Source: Notospermus geniculatus (lineage: Eukaryota; Nemertea; Pilidiophora; Heteronemertea; Lineidae). From it: DNA of 64,000 bases. Positions 10,780 to 33,079 of the stretch are shown piece after piece (the stretch's first letter is position 1; each line of letters starts with the position of its first letter). Below the pieces are notes generated by a model. The model made no database searches. It was not told the DNA's origin and saw only the letters and a program-made list of their open reading frames with translations. Where the stretch lies: NCBI GenBank assembly GCA_002633025.1, contig NMRB01002768.1:18829-82828 (forward strand). Reading direction: 5' to 3'. The translations under genes and the position numbers were made by a program.

Positions 10780-11025
10780 CCGATACGTCCCCTTCATTCT
10801 TACATCTCATAATTCTTCGACGGGTTCATGGAACCTTTGGAGGCGTTGGTCATTGTATTGCTCTCCCGCGGGCAACGGTCAGTAATCGGGGACCTCTTTG
10901 TACAAGTGCTCGTGAACAAAATGTAAATGAGGAAAACCAGTATCATATACATGTATAGCTATGCCCGCTGTACGCGATCAAATTTATTATCCTTTTTTTC
11001 GAAATTCATATTCCGGTCATATTGA

Positions 11026-11285
11026 GGCTTCAATACAGCGTTTTCGCAAAGCTGTCGAAACGCCAACGCGAACGTCTGTCCTTTTGTTCGGTGCTCTCTT
11101 CGTGGCATCGAACGATGGGTTTGGCGTTCGCGTTGTGGCTTCAATACAGAGTTTCCGCAAAGCCCTCGAAACGCCAACGCGAACGTCTGTCCTTTGTTCG
11201 GTGCTCTCTTCGTGGCATCGAACAATGGGTTTGGCGTTCGCGTTGGCGTTTCGGGGGCTTTGCGAAAAATCCGTATTATGTATAA
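11026..11285. repeat. CG-rich palindromic MITE, family A, two copies in tandem
   Basis: Arms pair CGCAAAG-CCGAAACGCCAACGCGAACG on the left with CGTTCGCGTTGGCGTTTCGG on the right. They surround a constant centre containing TTCGGTGCTCTCTTCGTGGC. The left copy and its flank GGCTTCAATACAG are repeated after 111 bases, so this locus is a tandem duplication of an element plus flank. Frames open through it are shadows, not genes. Confidence 0.85.
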
Positions 11286-11718
11286 ACCCGCATCAGGCCT
11301 TTATTGAGCATATTCAGAAATTATAAAAAGGATGAAAAATTTGATATTGTACGGCGGCCTTTAATCGATAGCAGTCTCTAATCTAGTACATGTACTAGAC
11401 AATTAAATCTGCTAGGCAATGAAACTTAACTTGTTGTTGAAACAGATACCAATACGAGTACGATACAGATATTTTTTTAATGAGAATCAGCCTTCTTTTT
11501 ATTTGTTTCTGAATTTGACAGGAATATGGCCCAAAAACTGAACGGAAACCAAACAGTTTGCAATAAGCCTTTCAGGAGCACAAGCCCAACTGTAGATTTG
11601 CGTGCACGCCGACGCCTACCTAATGCTCTTTTTGCTTTTAAGAACATATACTTATGGTAAACAAATTGTCCCTTCAGTAGCTACATCTACATGTGCACTC
11701 CCTCTTTTCTAACTACAG

Positions 11719-22973
<11,255 letters not shown>

Positions 22974-23676
22974 ACCTGGCTTTAAATGTAGCGATGAGAA
23001 AGTTGCTGATTTTTGGGGCTGAGCTAGGCCTAGCTCTATCCGTGGAGATAAGGATGTTGCTGACTGTAGGGAGTGTGGCCGCAATCTCTGATTAGGCCTA
23101 AACGAAGGGTCAGGTTTTCCGGTGATGTACATATTAAGATTTAGAAAGTAAATGTACATAAAACCTGGCCTTGGAGGATAAAGCTGGCTCGTGTTTGTTG
23201 AATGATACACAGAGGTAGAGTGGTGAACAGAGAGTTCAATGGTTGCAGCAATTTTAGAGGACCATTCCACTGTTGATTTTGAGTACCGGTAATAAATGGA
23301 CAGCTACATATTAATGTACGTACATTTAATTTTTATAACCTGAGGTCCTTGTTATCACCGATTTCTCGTCCTGTCATATCAGGCAGGCTCATGAAATTGC
23401 CCAACGTTGAGAGCATAATCAGTGCCTGTGGTAGTAGAGTCGGTGTGTACTTTCACGATTATAATTCAAATACCCCTCGATCACCGGCACTGTTTGGCAG
23501 ACACGTGAATCAATTTTATTGCAAACAGGGCGTGATGAATCTTGCTATACATTTATAAAATGACAAGATATCTTGTGATACCACATATGGATTGTTCCGG
23601 GATCCGTTTCAGGATCCTGTATCAAGAATAATTTTGCCTCTGGGTGATTGAACTGTCGAGGGGTCCTACCAACATT

Positions 23677-23809
23677 ATAGAGTTTTCTCAAAGCCCCCGA
23701 AAAGCCAACGCGAACATCTGTCCTTTTGTTCGGTGCTCTCTTCGTGGCATCGAACAATGGGTTTGGCGTTCGCGTTGGCGTTTCGGGGGCTTTGCGAAAA
23801 CTCCCTATT
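23677..23809. repeat. MITE family A copy downstream of the syt15-like stop
   Basis: The clearest single copy: ATAGAGTTTTCTCAAAGCCC to GGGCTTTGCGAAAACTCCCT around the constant centre. It gives an element of about 130 bases, apparently between TA dinucleotides. Confidence 0.85.
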
Positions 23810-23974
23810 ATTTGAGTTCGTCCGGTTAATACGTCATATCTGTAAACCCAATAACTCAATGGGAACCAAATGGTCCGCCAGATTCGCCTCGATCAGTTCG
23901 AAAGTCCCTCGGATACAATCGGGCAAGCAAGAGGATTTTGAGGACAGAATCTTCTCTGAAGTACCTCCGCCGGT

Positions 23975-25260
23975 CGGTTGAAGGTCACACCAAGAGACTA
24001 GTGTGAAAAGAATTTATTTTCAAAGATTGCTCTAAGTGGTGATGGGTCAATGGTCATATCGTATGGTTCTGAAGAAAATTATCATGATATTGTTTGTTGA
24101 AGAAGCTGTTTTATAATATGCATGTGATATGATATGTGTACATGGCTATATCAATGTGAGCAGAAAAATGATGTACATTACACAATGGGGGCTAGGTATG
24201 GACGTGTCTGAGAAATTATGTAAATATTTAGGGGTTATGTTTTGGTCGCATCGGTAATAAACATCACTTAATTTTCCCTTGAAGTACGTTGTACATGAAC
24301 AAGAACATATCCCATCCGCAAACTAGTGAACGAGGTTGTTTTCCTTTTGTTTAAGGGAACAAACGACTTGGCATTGATGGACAGCCATTTTCCTCAGCTG
24401 CAGCTAGGAATGGCTTCGTTTGGTTCTTCAGAATAAAAACAAACTGATAAAAGAAATGCATCGTATTCACCAAAGAATGGGGACCCTAACCCACTGCCTC
24501 AAAAGGTGTCAGCAGTGGTTAAAACTATTGAATGTAAAGGGACATTCAGGTCCTGATCAATTTCCCACACAAAAGGCATCCATTGTATAGGACCTCATTA
24601 CTCGGTGCTGCCCTCTATGATCCCATTGGTTCCAGTACGCCTCATATCGGGCTAAAGCAACGTTGCCGAGGTTTCTATGTCAGAACGAAACGGGCGCTTT
24701 GATTGGTCGACAAGGTGCAGGAAATTATGTTCATATTTTGTTACCGTTACGGTAGTTGATATATAACTGTATAAGTAGACTGTATTTCAATCAATTTTTG
24801 ATGTAGGCGGTGTCAATAATATGATAAATGCTTCCGCAATAAATTCGTGCACATATGCTCAGTTCATATCAGATTGTTTGTAAATATTTTAAATGCGAGG
24901 ACGGATGTAATGTAAGTGTGATCGCATACTACTGGTATATCATTGACGTTTATAAACCATGTAAATACAATGTAGATAACGACAACTGGGTATGAGATAA
25001 AAAAAATGTATGGATTTTAACAGTTGCAAGGGAAGTATGGTGATGTGTTCCAACTAACAGTTACAGCACTTGCACGGCAAGATGGTCCAAGGAAACGTCA
25101 TGTGCACAATAGCTGGTCTATTGTTTCTCTGAATGTGCAAGGTGAAAATATCTTTCATCGAAACGACCTGCACATGTAGTAGGCGTATCTGCCTTCAGTT
25201 ATCATCACCCAAGCTATGATCACTTATAAAGCTACATTTCGATAACTGAGATTTCCAAAA
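23975..25260. other. Region 3' of the synaptotagmin-like gene, no gene seen
   Basis: AT-rich sequence that may include 3' UTR. Possible polyadenylation hexamers AATAAA occur at 24255 and 24838, but none can be tied to the transcript. No coding signal. Confidence 0.35.
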
Positions 25261-25273
25261 GCGTGTGACGTCG

Positions 25274-25855
25274 TAGTCTCGGGAGCCCAGACCCTGTATA
25301 TGCATAGTAATATACGGGGGTCTGGGACAGAGGTCGCATTCCACTGTAATGGGTGATTTTATTTCAACACCCGTCGCGGATTGGCTAATCAGGGACAGAG
25401 CTAGTCATTCATTCCCATCCGCCGATTCCTCCCATTCGAAAATCGCAATCCGGCTGCTGATTGGGCAAGAGAAGTGATCATGTGACCTCATCATGGCGAC
25501 GACCGGATAATGTCAGTTGGGATTTCTTGACATCGTCTTCCATCCCCATACGGATACACAATTCCTACTCAGTTTTCAGCCTGAAATTCAACTCCAATAA
25601 AAGTTGATGCTGTCCAGTACGCTGTCTCAGATCACTTATCACCAATCGATTCATTGCCAGATTAAGACATTTTGGAAGGGTGTGAAGTGAAATATAATCC
25701 ATTAATGGAAGCAGCCATCTTATGTCACGTGACCTGCTGCAGCATTACCCACAATGCACTGTATCACAGCAATAATGTCGGTGTGGCCCAGACGTTCATA
25801 TCACGTAGTTTGCGGAGTGTATTGAACATGTTGAACGGCTAGGTGTCCGAGACTA
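25274..25855. mobile_element. Family B element, 9-bp target duplication
   Basis: It runs from TAGTCTCGGGAGCCCAGACC to GTGTCCGAGACTA and is flanked by GTGACGTCG on both sides (25265-25273, 25856-25864). The interior from about 25378 to 25800 matches the copies at 14311 and 53681. Its left terminal 100 bases differ and include a local hairpin (CCCAGACCCTGTATAT with ATATACGGGGGTCTGGG). It is the copy with the most complete interior and both ends. Confidence 0.9.
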
Positions 25856-26281
25856 GTGACGTCGCTGACTGGACAGATGGCAACACTGTGAGCGTAATGG
25901 TTTATCATTATTGAAATGCTTGGGCCGCCATCTAAAACGCTGTACTCTCTTGCCATCACACTTCCTTTGCAATTGTACCCTTTGGAATGGACAGATATAA
26001 ATGTTTTCAATGAATGTGTTGAGTACATATTGAAACAATGTAGTCTATAGTCCAAAAATATGGAATGCTTATTACTAGCATGAAAAATGTACATATTTGT
26101 AACTCTATGTACATGTACATGTTATTCACTATCAGATCTGTTCGATGGGCACCTAAACAAAGGGAACTATTAATTTACATGTTATGTAGCTCTTCGGTCA
26201 CATTTATTGCCATCCTCACAAAGATCCTATCGCCAGCGTATAATTATCACAGAAAACGTCACAGACACAGACACAGAATTG

Positions 26282-26465
26282 CCCGACCGGTATAACGTTT
26301 TTCAGTGAGGCCCGTGAGCCAGTGTGACAATACAATAGATTGACGGAATAAGCGGCGACTGGACAATGGGCGACACACAGAGAAACAGCCAGTTCGTTTC
26401 CCAGTGTGTTCCGAACAATGGGAATCACACAGAAAAACGGCCACACTGAAAAACGTTACACCTGG
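26282..26465. repeat. Probable small TIR element
   Basis: TATAACGTTTTTCAGTG near the left end is mirrored by CACTGAAAAACGTTACAC near 26455. A related CACTGAAAAACGGGGACAC occurs near 47970. The ends are imprecise and no target duplication was identified. Confidence 0.45.
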
Positions 26466-26657
26466 ACTGGGTATAATACCGGTCGGGACAGGCACTTGTT
26501 GTCGAAACAAAAAAAGAAATATGAACGTTTTTGTGAAAAGGCCTGATTCATGAATGACTGATGAACACTGTACTATGCTTTTGAATAAAATGGCCGACAT
26601 GTCACTGACAGCAGCTCGTGAAAGAGTATCTCAAACTCAAAAACTGACATACCGATA

Positions 26658-27033
26658 GTGAGGTTTCGCAAATCTAACGAAAAACGAAGTACGAAATACG
26701 AAATTCAACCAATTCCAGGACCTAATGTATTTCAGGAGATGGTTGGTACCAGAAATGTCCATGCTGCCAGTGCGTCTTTTAGCATATCACACCGAGAGAG
26801 TTATGGTACATCTTGAATTTTTAAATTTCCACTTTGTATCTACGAAATGGAAACGAAAGATGAATTTCAAAGTTTAAAAATACACCGTACATGTACCTCT
26901 GTCGGTCTGACTTAATACGCTAAAAGACGCTCTTGCAGCAGGCGATATTTGTGGTACCAACCATCTCCTGAAATACATTACGTCATGGAAATGAACTCCA
27001 ATTTCGTGTTTCGTCAGATTTGCGAAACCTCAC
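26658..27033. repeat. Foldback family D, copy 1
   Basis: Long arms start GTGAGGTTTCGCAAATCT and end AGATTTGCGAAACCTCAC, enclosing GAGATGGTTGGTACCA and its complement. It is one of six copies in the window. The left flank is TA; the right TA has changed to CA. Confidence 0.9.
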
Positions 27034-27745
27034 CATTGTTATATAGTCTCACGCGTTTAAGACAGGGGGGATCACTGTACAGTGTGACATTTTCAACCCT
27101 TAAAGAACTAACGGTATAATTGTGAATGTAGACGCAAATTTCAAATAGACAATAAATTATAACTTAGTTTTCTTTTGTTTCGGAGCATTTTATGATTACC
27201 TGTGGTAAGTTCGGAATTAAACCGGGTATGCAGTTGTTATCTTTTGTCTTCGTTCATGTTTTCATTAGGCCACTGAAACTAGATTATAAGGTTCTCGTCA
27301 ACCAATTTAAAAAAATCTGTGAGGGAATTTCGTCAACTTTCATCGTTCATCCACCACGTGCCGTGACAATCAGACAGAAGTGTTCAGAACGAGGCTTCCG
27401 CCCCTCTGACACGTCGTCAGAAAATCGATATCAACAACCCGGATACCACAGAACCATATCATGTGCACTGAATGCATGCCGAGGATCTGGCAAACAACAC
27501 CTGGGAGTGAGGTAGGCGGGATTCCCCGAGTGAGCTCGATCATGGTAGATGGCTTTCAAGGCTGCTCACTCACCCAGACATCGCGCGCGGTGCTGGAGAG
27601 TCTATGTAAGATCATCGGGAAGGAGATGTGGATTTTTGGCATGGATTTTTTACAAAAGATGAACGACAAACTTTTTTGATGCGGGGGCAAAATTGCATGC
27701 GGGCGGTGAAGAGAACCTTATCATCTAGTTTCAGTGGCCTTATTA

Positions 27746-28125
27746 GTGAAGTTTCGCAAATCTGAAGAAACACGAAGTACGAAATTGGACTTCATTTCCA
27801 TGACGTAATGTATTCCAGGAGATGGTTGGTACCACAGAATATCGCCTACTGCAAAAATGTCTTTTAGCGTACATGTATGACGTAAGACTGATAGAGTTTA
27901 AATACGGTCTATATTAAACTTTGAAATTTATCTTTCGTTTCCACTTCGTACATGTATTACGTACATGAAGCTACGAAGCAGAAATTTAAAAATTCAAGAT
28001 GCACCATACCTCTGTCGGTCTTACATACATGTATATGCTAAAAGAAACACTGGCAGCAGGGACATTTTATGCTACCAATCATCGCATTTCGCACTTCGTA
28101 CTTCGTCAGGTTTGCGAAATCTCAC
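27746..28125. repeat. Foldback family D, copy 2
   Basis: Same termini as the copy at 26658, flanked by TA on both sides. The centre is altered by extra ACATGTA motifs. Confidence 0.88.
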
Positions 28126-28290
28126 TATTCTGTGAGTTCGGCAGAGAACATACTTCTTCAACAGTGTTACGGCCTTGGCAAGTGATAAAAAGTAACACTG
28201 TCCGGGAAGCATCTCATGTGAATGAATCCGCACCTTACAAAGAACCCGAAGGCACTTCCTTGCCATGTGAATTGAATTTCCCAACCACAG

Positions 28291-28594
28291 TGAGGAAAAA
28301 CTAGAACTGCGAAATTTGCTTGACAGCAAATTTGATGGTCCCTACATCAGAAAATGGAAATTGAAGAAGAAAGGGCAAGGAGGGGTATGACTCTGAGGCA
28401 CAGCAGTCAGGGAGGGGAGGGCAGGGGCAGAGGCCTGCTTTCAGAGACCAGAGGAAGGGCAAAGTGGTGAAGATGGATACGGATCCATCATTCGTGCCTG
28501 AACCAAACGAAAAAGAAACTAACCAAGGGAAATATCGAAGTTCATCACTTCAGAATAAAAACCTCTTCAAATTCACTAATGAAGTCTTTTTATG
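28291..28594 (+). pseudogene. Coding-like fragment, unknown protein, frameshifted
   Basis: After an AG at 28289-28290 a frame reads EEKLELRNLLDSKFDGPYIR and KWKLKKKGQGG, then stops. The +1 frame continues from that point with YDSEAQQSGRGGQGQRP, KGKVVKMDTDPSFVPEP and ends FKFTNEVFL with TGA at about 28592. The composition is protein-like and the two frames abut at a G-rich run, suggesting one broken exon. I recognise no family. Confidence 0.28.
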
Positions 28595-29104
28595 AAACTA
28601 TCTAACATTTCAGACCTGGATACAAATATTGACTACTCGATGGTACTGCTTGATTTTAAGGTCATTGAGTAGTTTTCCTGGAATCGTGTGCCAATTGAAT
28701 GTGGAAGAAGATAGATAGAAAGAAAGAAAAATTTCCCACCTACCCAGTGATATCAAGATGTCCCCGACATTGACAGTGTATACGTAGGGACCATAATATT
28801 GTCTACGACACTGCGCTCAGTCACCTCGTACCTCGTCAATAACTCGGGACCAGATACACCGACCTTCAAATCATGGAGCCCCTAATTTGAACTCCATCAG
28901 GCATAAATCATTGATCGTGGTTTCATCAAGACACGATCTGCAATGTCATCAAAGCAGGTAGGGATGGTTATTTCCGGATGGTCGACTCCTAAAATCAGCT
29001 TTTCTGCGTCGAGGCGTATCGATGCAAGGTTAACCGCTTGGTGGACATGCTGTAGCTTAGTGCTTCTGATAGATTTGGCCGCCGTTAGTATAATGGCGCT
29101 ACAT

Positions 29105-29735
29105 TGTAAAACTGCTTCCTAATCCTATGGAAGTAGAATATAAAACTGCCTCCTACTCTGGAATGGAATATAAAACTGCCCTCAAAGCCGTGGAAGTATC
29201 CAACATAGAGCACAAAAACGACACACAAAATGATAGTAAACATAAGTCGTCTCCGAATTTTGCAAATTTTCGACCCCGGGATGAGGAAGACCCCGGTTGG
29301 GGTCGAAAATTTGCAAAAATCAGAGACGACTTATGTTTACTATCAAAGCCGTGGAAGGACAATATAAAACTGCTTCCTAGTCCTGTGGAAGGAGAATATA
29401 AAACTGCCTTCTACTCCTTTGCATGGAAGGAGAATATAAAACTACTTCCTACTTCTTTGGAAGGAGAGTACATTACTTCCTACTCCTGTCGTAGTAGAAT
29501 ATAAACTGCTTCCTACTCATATGGAAGGCGAATATAAAACTGCCTCTTACTCCTGTGGAAGGAGAATATAAAACTACTTCCTCCTGTCGTAGGAGAATAT
29601 ATAAAACTTCTTTCCTGTGGAAGGAGAATACATTACTTCCTACTCCTGTCGTAGCATAAAACTGCTTCCGACTCCTATGAAAGGAGAATATAAAACTGCC
29701 TCCTACTTCTCTGGAAAAGTAATATAAAATCATTC
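29105..29735 (+). repeat. Minisatellite with 34-bp dyad-bearing unit
   Basis: Imperfect copies of a unit of about 34 bases run through the region: AAAACTGCTTCCTACTCC followed by TGTGGAAGGAGAATAT. Each unit carries its own small inverted repeat (TTCCT.CTCC with GGAAGGAG). Some copies have lost parts. A 116-base foldback interrupts the array at 29230-29345. Translated frames through it are artefacts of the repeat. Confidence 0.9.
29230..29345. repeat. Foldback within the minisatellite
   Basis: GATAGTAAACATAAGTCGTC at the left is exactly inverted at the right. Arms continue through CGAATTTTGCAAATTTTCGAC and GACCCCGG, giving about 50-base arms with almost no loop. Confidence 0.9.
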
Positions 29736-29739
29736 ATAG

Positions 29740-31700
29740 GACATTCCTGGACAGATTCGACTTTCAACATGGGGAAAGCTTGATGACCGAAATCGGTTTT
29801 AGCATAGGACCATGTTTTCTGAAGTCAGTAGACTGATGCGTCTTGCGATTGCTAGAGGGAATTTCGTGAATCAATGTTGCTGGCAAATATTTGTTTCCAA
29901 GATGATAATTGCCTTAGGGTTACATGTAGTTAAGAAATGGACCATTATCATGTTGATTAGCCCAAGCAGGTCTTTGCCGCTGTCTTCAGATCCTTTTCCG
30001 ATAAACCTGGTAGATGGGGATTTTCGAGAGATGTTGGACGGAATTTAAAACGCAATATATCCATTAAAAAAAAGCGAACCGGTCGTATCTGTCGAGGTGT
30101 CTGAATAGAGACACAAACGCCGCCATCTTGAATCTATTACAGTACTCACATCAGGGTATTTATCGCCTGCTGATAGCATATATTTGCACAACTACATGTA
30201 GGCCCGTATGCATAAAGGTGGAATAAGCTTATTCCATCTTTATGCATATGGCCCTGGTGTGGCTTTGCTGCCTTTGAATAGCATCTAGAACACGGTCAAC
30301 TGCTAATCTATCTAGGCTTACATATGGATGTAATCCGCTAAAGTACGAAATTTGTAATTTTGAACTAAATAATTCGTGGGCCACGAAATTATTCCTAGTG
30401 TCATTTTTCACTGCCTCGACCAATTCCCTTTAAGGCGATAAAAGACAAAAAGAAAATGTTGAATATCACGGTGTAGATTACACCCAGGTGGCTCATCAAC
30501 AATGCGGTTGCCTTTTTCGACATTTTTCGCCAGGAGAGACAATTCTAACCTCAGGCCATGGTAACACTATCAGTTTTGTTCAACAAATAATTTCTCGGTT
30601 GGTATCATTTGCATGTCATATTTCTTCTGGTTGGTGGGCAAGACGATATTGGACCAATATGAACATGTTCTGCATGTTACAAATGCCTATAACAATTGGC
30701 TCGAACACTATCGAATTCCGACTCGATATAATACTGTATATACTCACCAATAAGATCCTAAGCCGAACAATACCGCAGTTCCAATACCACCTCCATGGGG
30801 AAGACTTAATAAAAGAATTGTACACAATGGTAGGCTTTTTCTTAGCGATAAAAGGGGTGGGACATGTTTTGGTTGTGCGACCATTTCGTCACTTTGCGTG
30901 TCTGTTGGCATTTCCTGGGACCGACCAGCATGCATGTATGTTGCGCAAAAAATTGACAGCCGTTTGAGTCAATCTTCATGAATAGTCACGACTCTAAAAG
31001 TGGATTCATTCATATTACAATTAAATCGGTCTATTCGCGCCGAGTCAAAGATTCCACAGAACAGTTTCCGGTGCGGCCGCCGCAATGCATTTACCAGTTG
31101 TTGTTACGAATAAAATGGGTTGCTTTATTATTTTTGGTTCACTTTGGACAGACGCGAACAATCCGCTTTAAGAAAATCGAAGAAACGAGAAATCCGGTAG
31201 TGTCTCCGCCCTGGGCGGTATTAGAATTCAAGTGCAGTATTGTCCGGCCTAGGACCTTATAGGTGAGTATCATACCGTTACTATCGTATAAAAAATACTA
31301 TACATGTACATCTATGATACATGTATAGGCCTCTCCGTCTGTCTGTCCGTTGCAGATTCTTGAAATATAGGGCACCATAGAAGCCTCATCCGCAGAGATA
31401 AACGTTGGTCAAATCCTCTTATTCTGTTCTACCAATTTAAATACAATATATAAACTTACCGCAAAGTGTTCAGGGGAACGCAAGAAGAAACCCGTCGCCA
31501 CAAAGAACGAATGTTGTCAGATAGAGTCGTCCTTTATCGCTCGCAGAAAAACCGGTGTGACTTGGAATTGAGCCTAACGGAAGATGTGGCGTCAATGGTT
31601 TCCCTGCTACTCTGAAGAATACCTTTCGACAGATTAAACCCAGAGCGGTTTTTTTTTAATTCTCGCGCAGATATCACAAGTACAAGCACTGATAGTGACA
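29740..31700. other. No recognisable gene
   Basis: Open stretches here (for example 30488-30967) have no family resemblance, no splice context and repeat-like flanks. ACATGTA-type runs occur near 31300-31325. I see nothing I can annotate beyond the short foldback at 30201. Confidence 0.35.
30201..30254. repeat. Short perfect foldback with GGCC-GTATGCAT ends
   Basis: GGCCCGTATGCATAAAGGTG, AATAAGCTTATT and CATCTTTATGCATATGGCCC form an almost loopless hairpin. Its ends resemble those of the foldback at 18671. Confidence 0.8.
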
Positions 31701-31722
31701 CACGGCACGCTTCCTTATTTAA

Positions 31723-32066
31723 AGGGAGACTCCGTTCATTGTGTAAAATTTTGAATTTCTGAAATTAATACATTCAAATTCATTGATATCTGCAACATGC
31801 CATACATGTATGTTTTAAAAATCAGCAAACTCATCATTTTAAGTATTTTAATTACATCCCATGGGGACCATTGCACAGCACACGTGATGTCATATGTGCT
31901 CAATGCATATTTATTAAGGTACAACCAATAGGCCTAGGCATTCACAGTTATTAGCTCATTCACTACAAAGGTCGTCAGCCTGCTGACACTAGTGACATCA
32001 CAACTCATGGTTTAGTCTTCATGGATTGATAAAAACTCAAAAGTTTACAATGGGTGGAGTCTCCCT
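31723..32066. mobile_element. Kolobok-like MITE, TTAA target, family E copy 1
   Basis: AGGGAGACTCCGTTCATTG at the left and CAATGGGTGGAGTCTCCCT at the right are inverted repeats, and TTAA flanks both ends (31719-31722, 32067-32070). The interior matches 41772-42122. TTAA targets are used by piggyBac and Kolobok transposons; termini beginning AGG rather than CC favour Kolobok (inference). Confidence 0.85.
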
Positions 32067-32670
32067 TTAAGCTGATCGAGGGAAGAAACAAGAGGCCAGA
32101 GAAAACGGGGGCGGCATTCAACTCAGATTATACCGCGATCGAAGCCGAGCTAAGTTCCAATGACAGCCCGAATACTACATGTACGGTATATCAGATGGCT
32201 CGCCTTACCCAGAAAGAAGCCATATTGCCTTGTTAACGCCGCCACGTAATCGCAGAGCAGACCTCAAAAAGATGATAAGTGAATGTACAAAGCTTGTTCG
32301 TCAGTTGATCTGCCAGTCACAACCACCGCGGTGAGACCATACCACTTGGAGACATTCTGGGCGACGCCAGCTGCCTCAGGATTAATGACTATTTTCCTAT
32401 CGCAATTCTCCGATGAGGTTCGAAAGAGCAGGCGATTTTCCCAAAGTGATTCGGTAAAACACAAATCTATGTTTATTCTGGACAGCACTTAAGTATACAA
32501 CTGGCATATTTCCCGAGCAGGGTTTCTTTTAAAGCCAACAGTGTCGGTGAAAGTGCATCGCAATCGGACAAATCATTCCCGTCGATTATTTTGTACCATC
32601 ACCACGTGGGAAGTAAAGAGGTAAGTTGATGTATTTTCAAACTTTGTTTTTGGTCAGGTATTTATTAATA

Positions 32671-33068
32671 GTGAGGTTTCGCAAATCTGACGAAACACGA
32701 AGTACGATATACGAAATTGGACTTCACTTCCATGACGTGATTGTATTTCAGGACATGGTTGGTCTTACAAATACCGCCTGCTTGCAAGAGCGTCTTTTTA
32801 ATAGCGTATGACGTTAGACCGATAGAGTTAGAGTGTACATTAAACTTTGAAATTTATCTTACGTATCGACTTCGTAGATACGAAATGTAAAGTTAAAAAT
32901 TCAAGATGCACCATAACTCTCTCGGTCTTTCATGATATGCTAAAAGACGCACCGGTAGGAGGGACATTTGTGGTATCAATCATCTCCAGAAATACATTAG
33001 GTCCTGGAAATGAAGTTGAATTTTGTATTTCGTACACATCCTGTTTCGTCAGATTTGCGAAACCTCGC
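32671..33068. repeat. Foldback family D, copy 3
   Basis: GTGAGGTTTCGCAAATCTG to CAGATTTGCGAAACCTCGC, with TA on both sides. Confidence 0.9.
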
Positions 33069-33079
33069 TAATGTCTTCT

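Noticed and set aside
10961-11326. Overlapping frames of 87-121 codons in both strands
   Set aside because: They run through the CG-rich palindromic MITE; open frames arise from its low stop-codon content.
29127-29733. Frames of 86-125 codons in the 29-kb array
   Set aside because: They translate the 34-bp minisatellite; the repeated residues are a consequence of the DNA repeat.
30488-30967. 159-codon plus-strand frame
   Set aside because: No recognisable motif, no repeat of its pattern elsewhere, hydrophobicity scattered; length is within chance for this AT content.
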